From Hippophae tibetana (taxonomy: Eukaryota > Streptophyta > Magnoliopsida > Rosales > Elaeagnaceae), in NCBI GenBank assembly GCA_037013495.1, contig CM072803.1, positions 57,363,627 through 57,427,626 on the forward strand: a stretch of DNA of 64,000 bases, given 5' to 3'. The translations under genes and the position numbers were made by a program. Below the pieces are notes generated by a model. That model saw only the letters and a program-made list of their open reading frames with translations. It had not been told where the DNA came from and ran no database searches. Numbering within the stretch: position 1 is the first letter of the stretch; the number at the start of each line of letters is the position of its first letter. Below, piece after piece: positions 50,240 through 62,300 of this stretch.

Positions 50240-50600
50240 GATGTCATGTGACGTCAGCGGGTAGGTGGGGCGCGGCAGCACACGCAGAATGGAGTAGGGG
50301 CGCGCGTAGACTGGGTGCTGTTGGGTGCATGCGCGTGCGGACTGGGTGCTGCTGGGCGCAAGCGCGCACGGACTGGGTGATGTTGGGTGCAGGCACGCAC
50401 GGACTGGGTGCTGCTGGGCGTAGGTGCGCATAGATTGGAGTAGGGGCGCACGCGGACAAGGAAGTGTGGCACGCGGGACGGGGCACTGATGGGCGTGGGC
50501 GCGCGCGGAAAGGAGCTGGGATGCGCTGAGCATGCACGGAATGGAGAGCAGGCACACGTGTTGGCCGGTGCGGCTTAGTAGTTAGGCCGCGCGGTTAGGC
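50240..50600 (-). repeat. CpG-rich U3 block with 31-bp tandem repeats
   Basis: A GC- and CpG-rich island within very AT-rich surroundings. Between about 50300 and 50424 a 31-bp unit containing GACTGGGTGCTGCTGGGCG is repeated four times. Equivalent but shorter blocks occur in the related LTRs at about 39480-39605, 47200-47345 and 52970-53175. In minus orientation the block lies upstream of the LTR TATA box, so it is U3. Confidence 0.85.
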
Positions 50601-50881
50601 GGTTGGGCAGCGCAATTTTCTCCTTTTTGACATTTTTGACCCATTTTGTCAAGTTTTTTCATATTTGTTGACTTTTACTCATTTATTTTATGAATATATT
50701 TGTGATGTCTAGTATTCCTCTTTGTGTCTTTAATTTACGTTTTTAAACGAAAATACCTGAAAAACAATAAAAATACCCGTGATTCTGAAAAGACAAATTT
50801 ATATAAATATATATATATTTAATCAATTAATGTGTATAAAATCATGGTAATTTTAGTGCTTTTTGGGCACTCATCACTAAT

Positions 50882-53800
50882 CTCCCTACACCTTTTGGCC
50901 TCTTCAGTATGCTTTTAAGTGGCTGAGATGTGAGTATTATCACTATGTTTATCGTTGGGGATCTACTTTAGGCATTTTTTAGGATTTGGCTAATGTAGTA
51001 GATAAGGTGTTAGACCTTGTTTCTTGAGGATAAGAGTACGACACTGCAAGTCTAAGAGCCACAACCAAATACAAGTAAGGTGTTTCTCCTAAGAGAGGGT
51101 TGAATAGGACAAGAGGTTTGCTTAAGTACTATTTGATTTCTTTAAAGGCTCTATCACAACTCTCATCCCAAAAAGCTTATGTGTTTTTCCTTAGCATTTT
51201 GATGAATGGTAGACATTTTTTATGCATTTGGAGATGAATCTTTTCAGTGCCACTATTCTTCCGTTCAGATATTGAGTTCTTTTTAGATTTGTAGGAGGCT
51301 TCATACCTACCAAGGCTTGTATCCTATCAAGGTTAGCCTCAATCCCTTATATAGATATGAGGTATCCTAAGAATTTTCCTAAAGCAACACCAAAAACACA
51401 TTTCTTAGGATTAAGTCTTATGCCATACCTTTGGATTATGGAAAATATCTCCTCCAATTATTTGACATGGTTTATTGGATATGTTGAATTTACTACCATG
51501 TCATCCATGTACGTATACCCCTAAGTTTTTTCCCAACTTATTGACAAACATTTTGTTGACAAGGAGTTGATATGTGGCTGATGAGCGAAAACCGGCATCG
51601 CCGATTCTTGCCAATACTTTGGTTTTAATATTTATAAAACTCTCGCAAGTGCACGAATCATTTCGTAGAAAAATGATAAGTATACTCCCAAGGTCGATCT
51701 AAGGAAGGAATGTATGTGGTTTTTAATTTATTATTCAAACTTTAAAAAACGAAATTAAATCCTAAACATCCTGTCACGATATTTTCGGGTTTTATGTTTT
51801 TAATCTAATTACATAAAAATAAACATAGATTCAATAAACATTTATGCAAATTTTATCATTTATAATAGTGGAGTATTTATGGATATAATAACTAAGTTAA
51901 TTATGCTTGCTCATATTATTTAGGTTATTAAAGATATGAATTGATATTTATTGATTCTCCCTTTTTTATATGAATACCACCTTTGGTGGGGTTACATATT
52001 CTTTGTTAACTAAACAAATCAATTAACACCTATGGGTGGGGTTGATAACTAATTTAGTTAATTAAATTAATTCCTTTTTCTAAGAGATTGAAAATGAACC
52101 ATTTAAATGCCACCTTTGGTGGGGTTAGACAGTTTAAACTTTATTCAAGGTGTCCAAATTAAACCTAAGAATTTAGTTATCCGAGTACTAACTTTCAAGT
52201 TTTAAAACCACTACTGAAAACATGTTGTTAATACATTTTCAGACAATAATTCTTATAAAAACTTTTGAAATAGAGCTTCACTCTAACTACCGGGCGATTG
52301 TACCATCAAATAAAAGAGCACTACTCTAAATCAGACCGGATAACTAAACCTTAAAATCTAATTTTCAGGTTTAAGTTTGTAATGAAAAATAATATATTTC
52401 TCTCTAACATTATTAATATAAAATCTTGAATAAAAACAAAATCAATTCATTTTAGAGATTTTTACCTATTTAATATTTCGCAAGCATAACAACGTTATTA
52501 TTACATCATGTTTATAAACAGCCAGCACAGTTAAATTTAATCACAGACAAATTAAATATAACATGTAAGAATAAAGCATAAAAATAACTGTAAAGAAAAT
52601 AAAATCCTTACAGAACTTCGATGCTATTCCCGTTGCAGGAAAACCTCCAAGCGGAATTTGCACTCCCATTTATTGAATCAAAAAGCTAATAAATTACATA
52701 AACATAACTAGTTCTTCCTAAAAAGGGAAGAACTCTAAAACTAAGAGAAATTAACTAAAAACTAAGAAAAACTAAAAAAAAACCTAAAAATCTAAGAAAA
52801 GAGAGAAAGAAAGAAGAGAGAAGTGTGTTTTGAAGGTGTGTTTTGAAGTGAAGGGAAGGGGGTATTTATAGGTGAGGATGGAGAGAAAAAAGTGAGTGAA
52901 AAAATGTTAAAAAAATGTAAAAACGCGGAATGGAATTGCTGAGGTCATTGATGACATCAGCATGACGTCATGGGGGCGGCTGCACGTGAAAAATGGGGCG
53001 AAATGGGCGTCGACACGCGCGGAGGCAGCTGGGCGCGCGTGGATGGGCTGGCGCTGCGCGCAGGGGCGCATGCGTGAACAGTAGCAGCGTGCTGAGGCGC
53101 GTGCGGATTTGGAGAAGGGCGCGCCCTGATGCGCGCGGACGTGGAGCGCGCGCGGCTGTGCAGCTGGGCGTGATTTTCTCCTTTTTGACATTTTGACCCA
53201 TTTTGTCTAATTTTTCCATATTTGTTGACCTTTCTCCATTTATTTATTAATATATTTGTGATGTATTGTTTCAAGTATTCCTCTTTGAGTCTTTAAGTTA
53301 CATTTTTAAGCCAAAATACCTGAAAAACAATAAAAATATCCGTGATTCCGAAAAAAGACAAATTTATATAAATATATGATAAAACACACACACACATATA
53401 TATATATATATATTCAATTAATGTGCATAAAATCATGGTAATTTTAGTGCTTTTTGAGCACTTATTAGTGGCCTATATTTCTTCAACCCAAACGATATTC
53501 TAGTATAGCAGAAGGTCCCTTCCTTAGTGATGAAGGATGTTTTCTCCTCGTCATTCGAGTGCTTTCTAATATGATGATAACCAGAATTTGCGTCTTGAAA
53601 ACTCATTAATTCAAAACTGGAAGCGACATCAACAAACTAATTTATACTAGGGAAGGGGAAACAATCTTTGGGGAATGACTCATTTACATCTTTAAATTCC
53701 ACACACATATGGGGTGACCCGTATGCCTTTTTCACCAACACCACATTTGACAACCAAATAGGATAGTTCACCTCCCTTATAATATATGTCTCCCTAAGGG

Positions 53801-53900
53801 TGTTAAACTAAGTTTTTCTCACCTCATTCTTTTCCCTAGGGAACTTCCTCTTTCTTTATTAGACAAGTCTAACATTTGGATTGACATTTAACCTATAGGT
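50882..53900 (-). pseudogene. Tat-lineage reverse transcriptase remnant, split by a solo LTR
   Basis: RT-like sequence occurs at about 53900-53473 and again at 51573-50882, with a solo LTR (51579-53467) between. The right part includes a FCYTRISFGLK-type RT core motif. The left part contains the palm to thumb and connects with RNase H. Broken fossil. Confidence 0.78.
51579..53467 (-). mobile_element. Solo LTR, insertion C
   Basis: A single 1,889-bp LTR, TGATGAGCG at the left and CTTATTA (for CTCATCA) at the right. It is flanked by the perfect target duplication GTGGC (51574-51578 and 53468-53472). It has the same TATA box (gggggtatttatag on the plus strand, 52858-52871) and a CpG-rich U3. 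A (CA)n(TA)n tract lies at about 53385-53411. It closely resembles the LTR at 38160-39903. Such solo LTRs arise by recombination between the two LTRs of a full element. Confidence 0.92.
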
Positions 53901-54149
53901 TATGATCTTTAGGTTGATCCCATGCATGTTTGTAAGGGTCTATACGAAGACGTTAGAGTTTTCTTGTAGGAACCAAGATAATTGCTCATCCATCTTAGTT
54001 GTTAAATCTATACTCAACTTTAACAGGTCACTCTCCTCTTGTCTCCCATCGGTAAGTCTCGTACTTCTTTTGAATTGACAAACTGTGCTAGAAATTTACC
54101 TCCTAGCTTCCTTTAAAAGAGGCTCTATTGTGATTTCTATTTGGGAGTG

Positions 54150-56300
54150 ACTTTCTTTCTGGTGGAATTATAGCAACCCTTGGCCTTCTTTTGGCCTTCC
54201 CTTATTTCATTCGTACCCTTCTCAGTTGGGAATTTGATGACTTAGTGGAAGGTGGATGGGACTACCTTCATCTTGTGTATCCATGCCCTATCTAGAATGG
54301 CGCTATAGTGAGCTGGGACATCAATTACCATAAAATTGGTCATTACTATTGATTCATTTTCCATGATAGGTAGGTACATGGTTCCAACCGTATCAGTAGT
54401 GCTACTATTAAATCCTACTAAGACAGCTCCCTCCTTACGATGTCAACCTCTTTTATGCCTAGGACTCTCATCATAGATAGAAAAGGATCCACTGAGCTAT
54501 CAGTGTTAACCATGATTGGGCAAACATCATAGAACCTTATCTTTAAAGTGATCACCAAGGGATCTTCATAATGAGATGGGGTCTCACCTTCTCCATGAAG
54601 GTGATCTTTACATAGGGCCTTACTATTTCTAAATTGTATACATAAAGAGAGCCTTAAAAATATCTTGCATACCTTTTGTGTGAGTTACTAGTGATCCCAC
54701 TAATCCCGAGCCCTTCATGTATATAGTATGAATGCTTCTAATGGTGGGCTTATTGCGAAGGGTCTCTCCCACTACTTGATGGAATGAGTGGCTTGGACAC
54801 TTCACATCCAATTTATCGCCATTCTCCCCCGTTGTTTCTCCCTATGAGGTTCTTTAAGTATCCTCTAGACAATAGATCCTTTATCTCTTTCTTGAGGTGT
54901 CTACAATCTCTCGTCCTATGGCCCATATCCTTGTGAAAGGCACACCATTTAGATGTGTCCTTAAGGGAAGCCCTTATTTTTGGGGGCCATCTGACATTTG
55001 GGTCCTCATCTAACCACAAAACTACCTGGACTAAATTCACCCTCAAGGGTAGGCCTATAAAGGGAGATAGTGACCTTCCCTAGGATTCCTTATTCCCAGA
55101 CCATTAGCTACTTGCCTTTTTGTTTGGCATAAAATGCTTGTTTTTATTGATTATGTTATCTTGGTTGGCCTTGTTAGGACTCATCTTTCTTTTTTCTTTT
55201 TTTGGTGCAACTTTTTCAACTGCTTGGCCACTTTTAATTAGACCTAGCTCTCTTTCGAGATTGAAGAACTTCCTTGTCTCTCCATATGCTTCCTCGAAAG
55301 TGTGATGGGGCATCTTAGTTACTTCTATAAACATGTTAGAATCTCTTAAGAGACCTTGACTAAAGGAATTTATTGCAATAGAGCTCAGGAAATTAGAGAT
55401 ATCTCATTTTTCTTCTCTAAATCTCTTCACATAGCCTTTGATAGACTCACTTCTTCTCTAAATGATTGATAAGATGTGGTGCAACTTTTTCTTTAATGGC
55501 TTGTTGCAGGCATAATTTGTGATAAACAATTTGGAAAACTATGAAAATGAGGTGATGGTATTAGGTGCTAGGTTATTAAACCACTTTTAAGCACCATCAT
55601 AGAAGGTGGTATCAAACAACTTACAAATCATTTTGTCTCTTTTACCCTGCATAAGGCTCATAGGGACCATGGCCGTCTTTAAGAGTTACACATGAGTAAT
55701 TGGGTATTTAGTCCCCTAATAGTCCAAGCACTTGGAAGCACTAAACTTGGATGATGGCTCGTCATTCTCTATCTCATCAAGGGTGCCTTACCATTTTTTT
55801 GCTTTTCATTGGCCTTTTCAGGGCATGGTCTTGCATCTTGTTAGCCTTTTCCAAGGGCTGAAATTATGCTTCTCAGCTTTTTCTTTCTTGCAACAACTGT
55901 TCATCATCAGTTCCTACAAAATCGGAAGAGGGGTCACCCTCAACCTTGTACTCGACCTGGGTGGGCTCCCGCATAGCATGATCTGGCCTATTTCCATCGA
56001 CCAGGTTAGTAGTTTGACCTTTAAAAGCTCTCATAAATGAATGTGATCGTAGTATCCAGTTTTCTTACATGGTCTCTTCAAGTTCCCTCCTAGTTTAAGG
56101 AGTTGACGAGCCAGCTAATGATATGAGTCGACTTCTATTATGGTCTCATCACGGGTTGGAAAGATAATGTCTTATGCTTCCACTACCTCCTCATTTTCTA
56201 GTCTTTTCCATCTTTCAGTTGACATTCCTACCATGATGGTCGTGATTCTGGTGTAAGTGGAATAAGTTTTTTGTCTCTTTAAGCCTATCTTAGAATTCGG
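54150..56300 (-). pseudogene. Tat-lineage gag and protease remnant
   Basis: Gag blocks include PHHTFEEAYGETRKFF (about 55310-55260) and CAFHKDMGHRTRDC (about 54960-54910), the latter a CxxH...HxxxC-type knuckle. HLKKEIKDLLSRGYLK follows. A protease-like region follows at about 54600-54200. Broken fossil. Confidence 0.78.
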
Positions 56301-56354
56301 GGTTGATCGCCACTCACGAAGTGTGTGCAATGAATATGCATATATACATATCAC

Positions 56355-57636
56355 AACAAATAATATAATGATTAAAAAAGATCATTCCCAAAAAGATTAT
56401 TTTACTATAAAATAATTTTTAAAACTAAAAAAAACTAAAATCAATTTTTTTCGTGTTTTTATATTTTTAGGAAGCAAAATTAAAAATAACTAAAAGTAAA
56501 TAATAATAATTAATTAAATTAGATTTGGTAACTAAGAATATATATGAAAACATATCTACAAATACTTAATCCTCCAATTTTCTAAACATGTGAATCGCAA
56601 AAGTCACCCTAAAATAATTATCAATTAATTACAAAATCAATTTAGTCTAGCCTACCATGTATTCCTCTCTCAAGTAAACTACACACCATATAGTAATTAA
56701 TTTAATCACATGCTCATGTCAATTAAATTGCATACTACTCATTAAGTTCATGAATTATGAATGACATACATAAGAATCTAATATCTCTGCCTAGAAACTA
56801 TGAATGCTATTTAATTAAGACAAACAATTAAATAATTCTCTCAAATCAATTTGATTGCCTCTATAAATAAATTGTTGGTCAAACAATTAATAGCATACAA
56901 ATCAGATTAAATAATATAATTAAATTAAAATCATAATGGGGTAAAATATTAAATCATCACATGGTGAAAATAAGGTTCATAAGATCCCTAGATTAATAAA
57001 ATAACTACACATAATTGTGTTCATAAACCTCATATTTTTCATAAAGAAAGACATAAATATTGATAAAAAAGGAGTAGAATAAGAAATACAATCAATCTCT
57101 TGAATTAAAGTATTAATCTTCTTTTGAATCTCCACCAAAATTGTGTTCTCACTTGAATTTTTTTGTAATTTGTTTCTATTTTTATTTCCAAAAATTGACC
57201 AAAATTATGCTAATGACTACCCTTTAGGGTTTATGGATTGATTAGAGGCTTAAATATAGCCCAAATGCGATCTATATTGTTAGATCAACTTCAGATGAAG
57301 GATTACATCAAAACAAGCAAAACTAAAAATTCTAGCCAATCACAACACGACACGTGGCATTATAAATTCACTGAGCGAATCAAAGAGTGATCATGGAAGG
57401 GGAGGCCGGTTAGAGTCAATGCTTGTTGACTCAACACCATGCAACACAACGCGATTCACGGAAACGGATGGCGTGGCACATGAGTGTAATATAGGGAGCA
57501 ATGACGTGGTGACATGTGACATGGTGGGTTGACTGATCTCTAAACTCGAATTGAATGCCATGTTAATAGGTGGCGTGTGGTTCATCTTCCTCACACGCGA
57601 TGTAATACGATTCGCTAACCCTACTTACGTCGCGTC
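56355..57636. other. Athila-like or related LTR debris
   Basis: AT-rich DNA to about 57020, a repeated 300-bp block (57020-57320), then a less AT-rich stretch (57360-57636) that looks like LTR U3 but has no second copy in the window. No genes. Confidence 0.45.
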
Positions 57637-58396
57637 TATTTAGAGTAGTGCTCTTTTATTCGTTGGTATAATCGCTCCGTAGTTAGAGTGAAGCTCTATG
57701 TCAAAAAATTTATAAGATTTATTATCTGAAAATATATTGACAACATGTTTTCAATAGAAGTTTTAAAACTTGAAAGTTAGTACTCGAATAATTAAATTCT
57801 TAGATTTAATTTGAACACCTTGAATAAAACTTAAGCTGTCTAAACCCACCAAATGTGGCATTTAAATGATTCATTTCAATCTCTTAGAAAAAGGAAATAA
57901 TTTAATTAACCAAATTAGTTATCAACCCCACCCATAGGTGTTAATTGATTTGTTTAATCAATAAAGAATATCTAACCCCACCAAAGGTGGTATTCATATA
58001 AAAAAGAGAGAATCAAGAAATATCAATTTATATCTTTAATAACCTAAATAATATGAGCAAGCACAATTACTTAGTTATTATATCCATAAATACTCCACTA
58101 TTATAAAAGATAAAAGTTGTATAAATGTTTATTGAATCGGTATCTGTATCTATGTTTATTTTTATGTTATTAGATTAAAAACACAAAACCCCAAAATATC
58201 GTGACATGATGTTTAGGATTTAATTTTCATTTATAAAAGTTTGAATAATAAATTAAAAACCATATATATTCCTTCCTTAGATTGACCTTCAGAGTATACT
58301 TATCATTTTCTACGAAATGATTCGTGCACTTGTGAGAGTTTTATAAATATAAAACCAAAGTATTGGCAGGATCAATGATACCGGTTTTGCTCATCA
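57637..58396 (+). mobile_element. Partial LTR of the TGATGAG family, inverted relative to the others
   Basis: Reverse-complement match to the left portions of the LTRs at 38160, 45854 and 51579, ending ...GGTTTTGCTCATCA at 58396. It is a partial copy, moderately diverged. No PBS follows. Confidence 0.85.
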
Positions 58397-59400
58397 GTTA
58401 GCTGGAAAGACTGAGTCGATTCAACTAAGACCTAAATCATTTCTCTTGCTAAATACTATTTAGGATTTCGCCTCAAGAGATGATTAAATAGATTCTAAAA
58501 CATGGTAGATCTCATCAATTCGCATAACTCACTATAAAATTTCTCTCAATAAGAACACCAAAATCAATCATGAATATGTGCATAATACTTTTAATCAATC
58601 CAATCAAAACTAGTATGCATATCGCATGATTAATTTAAATATCTTGACAAATATGTTACATTCCTTTTCTTAGTCAAGCCAACCACTTTTTATCATTGAG
58701 TTCATATGTTTCATATAAAGCATGCGTGAATTTAGTTTCCATACATTCATCAATTTCTACCCAAATCATTATTAAAAATAACTTAAAAATTAAAAAAACA
58801 TTCCCTAAAAATTTAAAATGCATGGTAAATACTAACGTAGAAAGTGAAGTTCCATCCCCCAAACTTAAATTATACATTGTCCCCAATGTGCACGTGTAAA
58901 TATGAAAAGGTAAAAGAAAAGAAAACTCCCTTAATCATGGCATACCACATCTGTCGTTGAAATTCTCATTCTTGTTGCGCCATTTCTCTCCACACTAATT
59001 CACCAATAAAACAAAAACAATAAAAATATAAGTAAAATAACGTTGGGTTGCCTCTCAACCAAATTCATATTTAACATCCTTGACTAGACAGTCTTATCAA
59101 GTTCTAAGGCATATCCATTCATATCCATTTAATTTTGAGTTTTCCTAGAAACAATTTGAGTCTTAATTTATTCAATAATACCTTATGTTCTGGTTTGCAA
59201 ATACGATGCTTAATTATCTTTTCATGCCATATTTTTGTTTTCTTTTTTTAAATTTTTGGTCTTAAAAGCACTTCACCATAGCTCATCCAATTTATGTATT
59301 TCTAACAACTTTTTCACCTCTCCATTGGACTCTTTCACTTTCATACTTAATTGGGGATAAAATGGTAAAAGCATGGGGTCTAAACTTGGTGGCTCTTCAA
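58397..59400. other. Non-coding Athila-like DNA
   Basis: No gene. It contains GTTGGGTTGCCTCTCAACC (59043-59061), the counterpart of the motif in the interior of insertion B. This links the segment to the gag-protease remnant on its right. Confidence 0.5.
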
Positions 59401-60650
59401 TTGATGTTTTGAGCTTTTATCCTATCTCAAAATTCTTTATAATCACCTTTGATATACATATGAGAGACACGTCCTCCAAAACGTTTACACAGTCTACAAT
59501 GTCAACATTCGATGCCATACTTTCAAAGTTAAAACAAGTTGAGTAGTTTTATGGTGATTTTATGTCCTTGTTCATAGTATTACATGTAATATTCTTAAGT
59601 GTGGGAAATGGGTGACTCAACAGATTCTTTTAAGTTGTCCCCACATTCAGTAACATTTATCCTTAAGCATTCATTTGCATTATCAATGTCAAGGGGTTTA
59701 GATACTTTAAAAAATTTAAACATTACTTGTTCATCTTGCACTCTCATTATAAGTTAACTTTTTTGTACATAAATGAGTGTTCTTCCGGTTGTTAAGAATG
59801 GACCACCAAGTACAATAGAAATGTCACAATCCTCTTCCATATCTATCACAATGAAGTCCGCTGGAAAGATGAATTTGTCTACTTTTACTAGCAAATATTC
59901 TACCATACCCTGAGGTCTCTTAATTGATCTATCTACCATTTGTAATGTTACTGAAGTAGGTTTGGCTTTACCAACCCCTATCTCTTGAATACTGATAATG
60001 GCATGAGGTTAATGCTACAACCCAAGTCACATAGTGCCTTGCCAAAATAGAAGTTCCCAATAGTGCAAGGGATGTCAAAACTACCTAGATCTTTCAATTT
60101 TTGAGGTCGTTTTCTATCAAGAATGGCACTACAACCATCAATCAAAGTTATTGTTTCATGATCTCCAAGCTTTATTTTCTTTGATAGTATATTCATCATG
60201 AATTTGGCATAAGATGACATTTGTTCAAGTGCCTTTACAAATGGTATGTTTATGTGCAACTTCTTGAAGACTTCCAGAAATTTTGAAAACTATGTATCTG
60301 ACTTTTGCTATTGCATTCTTTGAGGGAAAAGAATAGTATGTTTGTAAAGGTTGTTTTTCTTTAGCTAAATTATTTCCTTTTCAGTGCTACCTTTATCCAC
60401 TAGTTCATCTTCATCCTTGTTAATTTCGTGTTTCTCCTCATCCTTTTCTATCTTATGTTCTTGTTCTAAAGTTTTACCACTCCTCAAGGCTATGGTGTTG
60501 CACTAGTCCTTACCTTCTCTTCTTGGTTTTACAATTGTGTTACTTGGAAGGTTACCTTAAGGCCTTTGACTTATAGCCTGAGAAAGTTTCCCCATTTAGT
60601 TCTCCAAATTTTGAATCCAAGAAGGATTACCATGATGATGACACTTCATA
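59400..60650 (-). mobile_element. Athila-like gag-protease remnant
   Basis: Minus-strand blocks: HINIPFVKALEQMSSYAKFM and, further on, KALCDLGCSINLMPLSVF (60259-59978, the protease active-site region). MVEYLLVKVDKFIFPADFIV and LGGPFLTTGRTLI follow (59939-59754). These are typical of the Gag C-terminus and protease of the Athila lineage. No RT or integrase follows. Broken fossil. Confidence 0.82.
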
Positions 60651-60960
60651 TAGAGTTTCTCCTTCATAAATCTCATATTTTTCATAAAGAAAGACATAAA
60701 AATTGATAAAGAAAAGAGTAGAAGAAGAAATACAATCAATCTCTTAAATTGTAGTATTAATCTCCTCTTGAATCTCCACCAAAATTGTGTCCTCACTTGA
60801 ATATTTTTGTATTTTTCTCTCTTTTTATCTCCAAAAATTGACCAAAATTATGCTAATGATGGCCCCTTAGGGTTTATGGAGTGATTAGGGGGCTTAAATA
60901 TAGCTCAGGTGCGATCTAGAACGTCAGATTAACTTCAGATCAAGGGATTAGTAAGTTGTC

Positions 60961-62300
60961 TTATATAAAACATAAATTTAATTCTTGATATTATTATACA
61001 TATTTATTAATTAAAGATGGATATATGAGAGAAAAAAATTGAAAAAACTTCAATAAAGATAATAAAAATATACTTATTTAGGTAGTCGATAAATTAAAAA
61101 ATTATTTAGGTATAATTTAACTCGTATATGAGTGAGATAAAGACTTAGTCGTAATTTCATAGTCAAGTTGTAAATGTATAATGCTACATTTACAAGCTAA
61201 AGTTCAACTTTTGATATTATCATTATACGCATATAATATTTAGAGACTTGATGTTATCATTGTGTACAAATAATGTTTTAAAAATATAATTTTTTAAATT
61301 TATTAACTTTAAAAAAATTAGAATCATAAATTTATAATCAAGTAGTAAGTGTATAGTGTCATATTTTTTTAATTTATAATATAAATTTAAGAATTTTGAT
61401 ATTATTATTGTATATAAAATAGTGATTTTAAATTTATTAACCTAAAAACGAAGATGGCAACGGAACTAACCTAATGCTTGTTTAAGTTAATAAATATGCT
61501 AATATAGTATATGTTAGAATAAAAGGTATTTGAAAAAAATGAAACGTTTGAAATATTTAGAAAGGTTAAGGATTAATTAGCCTAATACCATCACTTGTCC
61601 TATACTGCATGAAGTTGATAAGGCTAGTGGGATTAATAGCCATTATTGACCGTATGTGTAAGTTCACTACTCCATATTTTTGGGTTGATTTCACGTATAA
61701 AAAATACAATATTTATTATTTTACTTAATGTATTTGTCTTCTTTTATGTAAGTTTGGTTCCTTCATATCAATAATTCATACACACATATAATTAAGTACA
61801 CTTTGTATACAAGTGTATTTGCACACATCATAGGATTAGTTTTCATAGTGTGCATGCTAGACGCTCACTGGTTGACGTTGTCACTTGTGTTTTTGGTACA
61901 TTTCGGGTGTAAGTATTTATAATTTTTACTCGACAATTTTTTGAAAGAAAAAATGTGAATTTTTAGCACCTCGACATGAACCTCGTTATGGACCTTGCTA
62001 CCACCCTTGGCGAGGTGGAAAATCCAAGTGCTATCAATACCCTTATTTTCTTATTTCTTACCCATTATTTAAGAGCCAAAACTTTATCAAAATTCACATT
62101 GAGATTTTTATCTATTTTCAAAATTATTTTATAAAACTTATATTTGAGAATGGTCATTTTGTAATTAGTTATCGAATCATTGTTTGTATGAGTATGTGGT
62201 TTGATTATGTATCTCCCATACGTAATTTGATATTTGTAGTAGACTATGTTTTTTGTGAGGTTGTGAGTTGATACACTTCTAGTTAATGATTATTGGTTAC
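60961..62300. other. Intergenic DNA, no gene seen
   Basis: AT-rich. A loosely repeated segment (about 61140-61260 and 61315-61430, sharing AATCAAGTAGTAAGTGTATA-like text) is visible. Nothing else is assignable. Confidence 0.5.

Larger units (their letters stand above)
45854..50876 (-). mobile_element. LTR-family insertion B, two partial LTRs and a non-coding interior
   Basis: Flanked by the perfect target duplication CTAAT (45849-45853 and 50877-50881). The left LTR portion runs 45854 to about 47350. The right LTR portion runs about 50205-50876. The interior (about 47351-50204) has no gag or pol. It does contain GGGTTGCCTCCCATCTAGCG (49320-49339), a sequence I associate with Athila-like non-coding regions. 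The element reads on the minus strand. It split the RT/RNase H region of the Tat element. Confidence 0.82.
37400..56354 (-). mobile_element. Ty3/gypsy element of the Tat (Ogre/Retand) lineage, heavily interrupted
   Basis: Read right to left: gag (about 56300-54800), protease (about 54600-54200), RT (about 53900-50880), RNase H and integrase (45848-44050). A 111-bp tandem repeat (43965-43190) and extra ORFs in antisense (39990-43030) follow. This order, with antisense extra ORFs and tandem repeats beyond pol, is known for the Tat lineage. Three insertions of one younger LTR family (37711-39903, 45854-50876, 51579-53467) account for about 9.1 kb. No LTR pair for this element was found; the left limit is a guess. 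It is broken in many places and old. Confidence 0.8.
57020..60960 (+). repeat. Pair of dispersed direct repeats of about 300 bp (57020-57320 and 60660-60960)
   Basis: Both copies run from CATAAACCTCATATTTTTCA (or CATAAATCTCATATTTTTCA) through ACCAAAATTATGCTAATGA to a GCTTAAATATAGC block, then diverge. They bracket an inverted LTR piece and a gag-protease segment. They are probably parts of two LTRs of one decayed element. Confidence 0.8.

Noticed and set aside
50069-50557. 162-codon minus-strand frame rich in Ala, Pro, His and Phe
   Set aside because: It spans the GC-rich LTR repeat block and the neighbouring low-complexity A/T tract; no domain, and equivalent LTRs do not conserve it.
52907-53274. 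Four overlapping frames in the solo LTR
   Set aside because: Same cause: CpG-rich U3 of the LTR, open in several frames at once.
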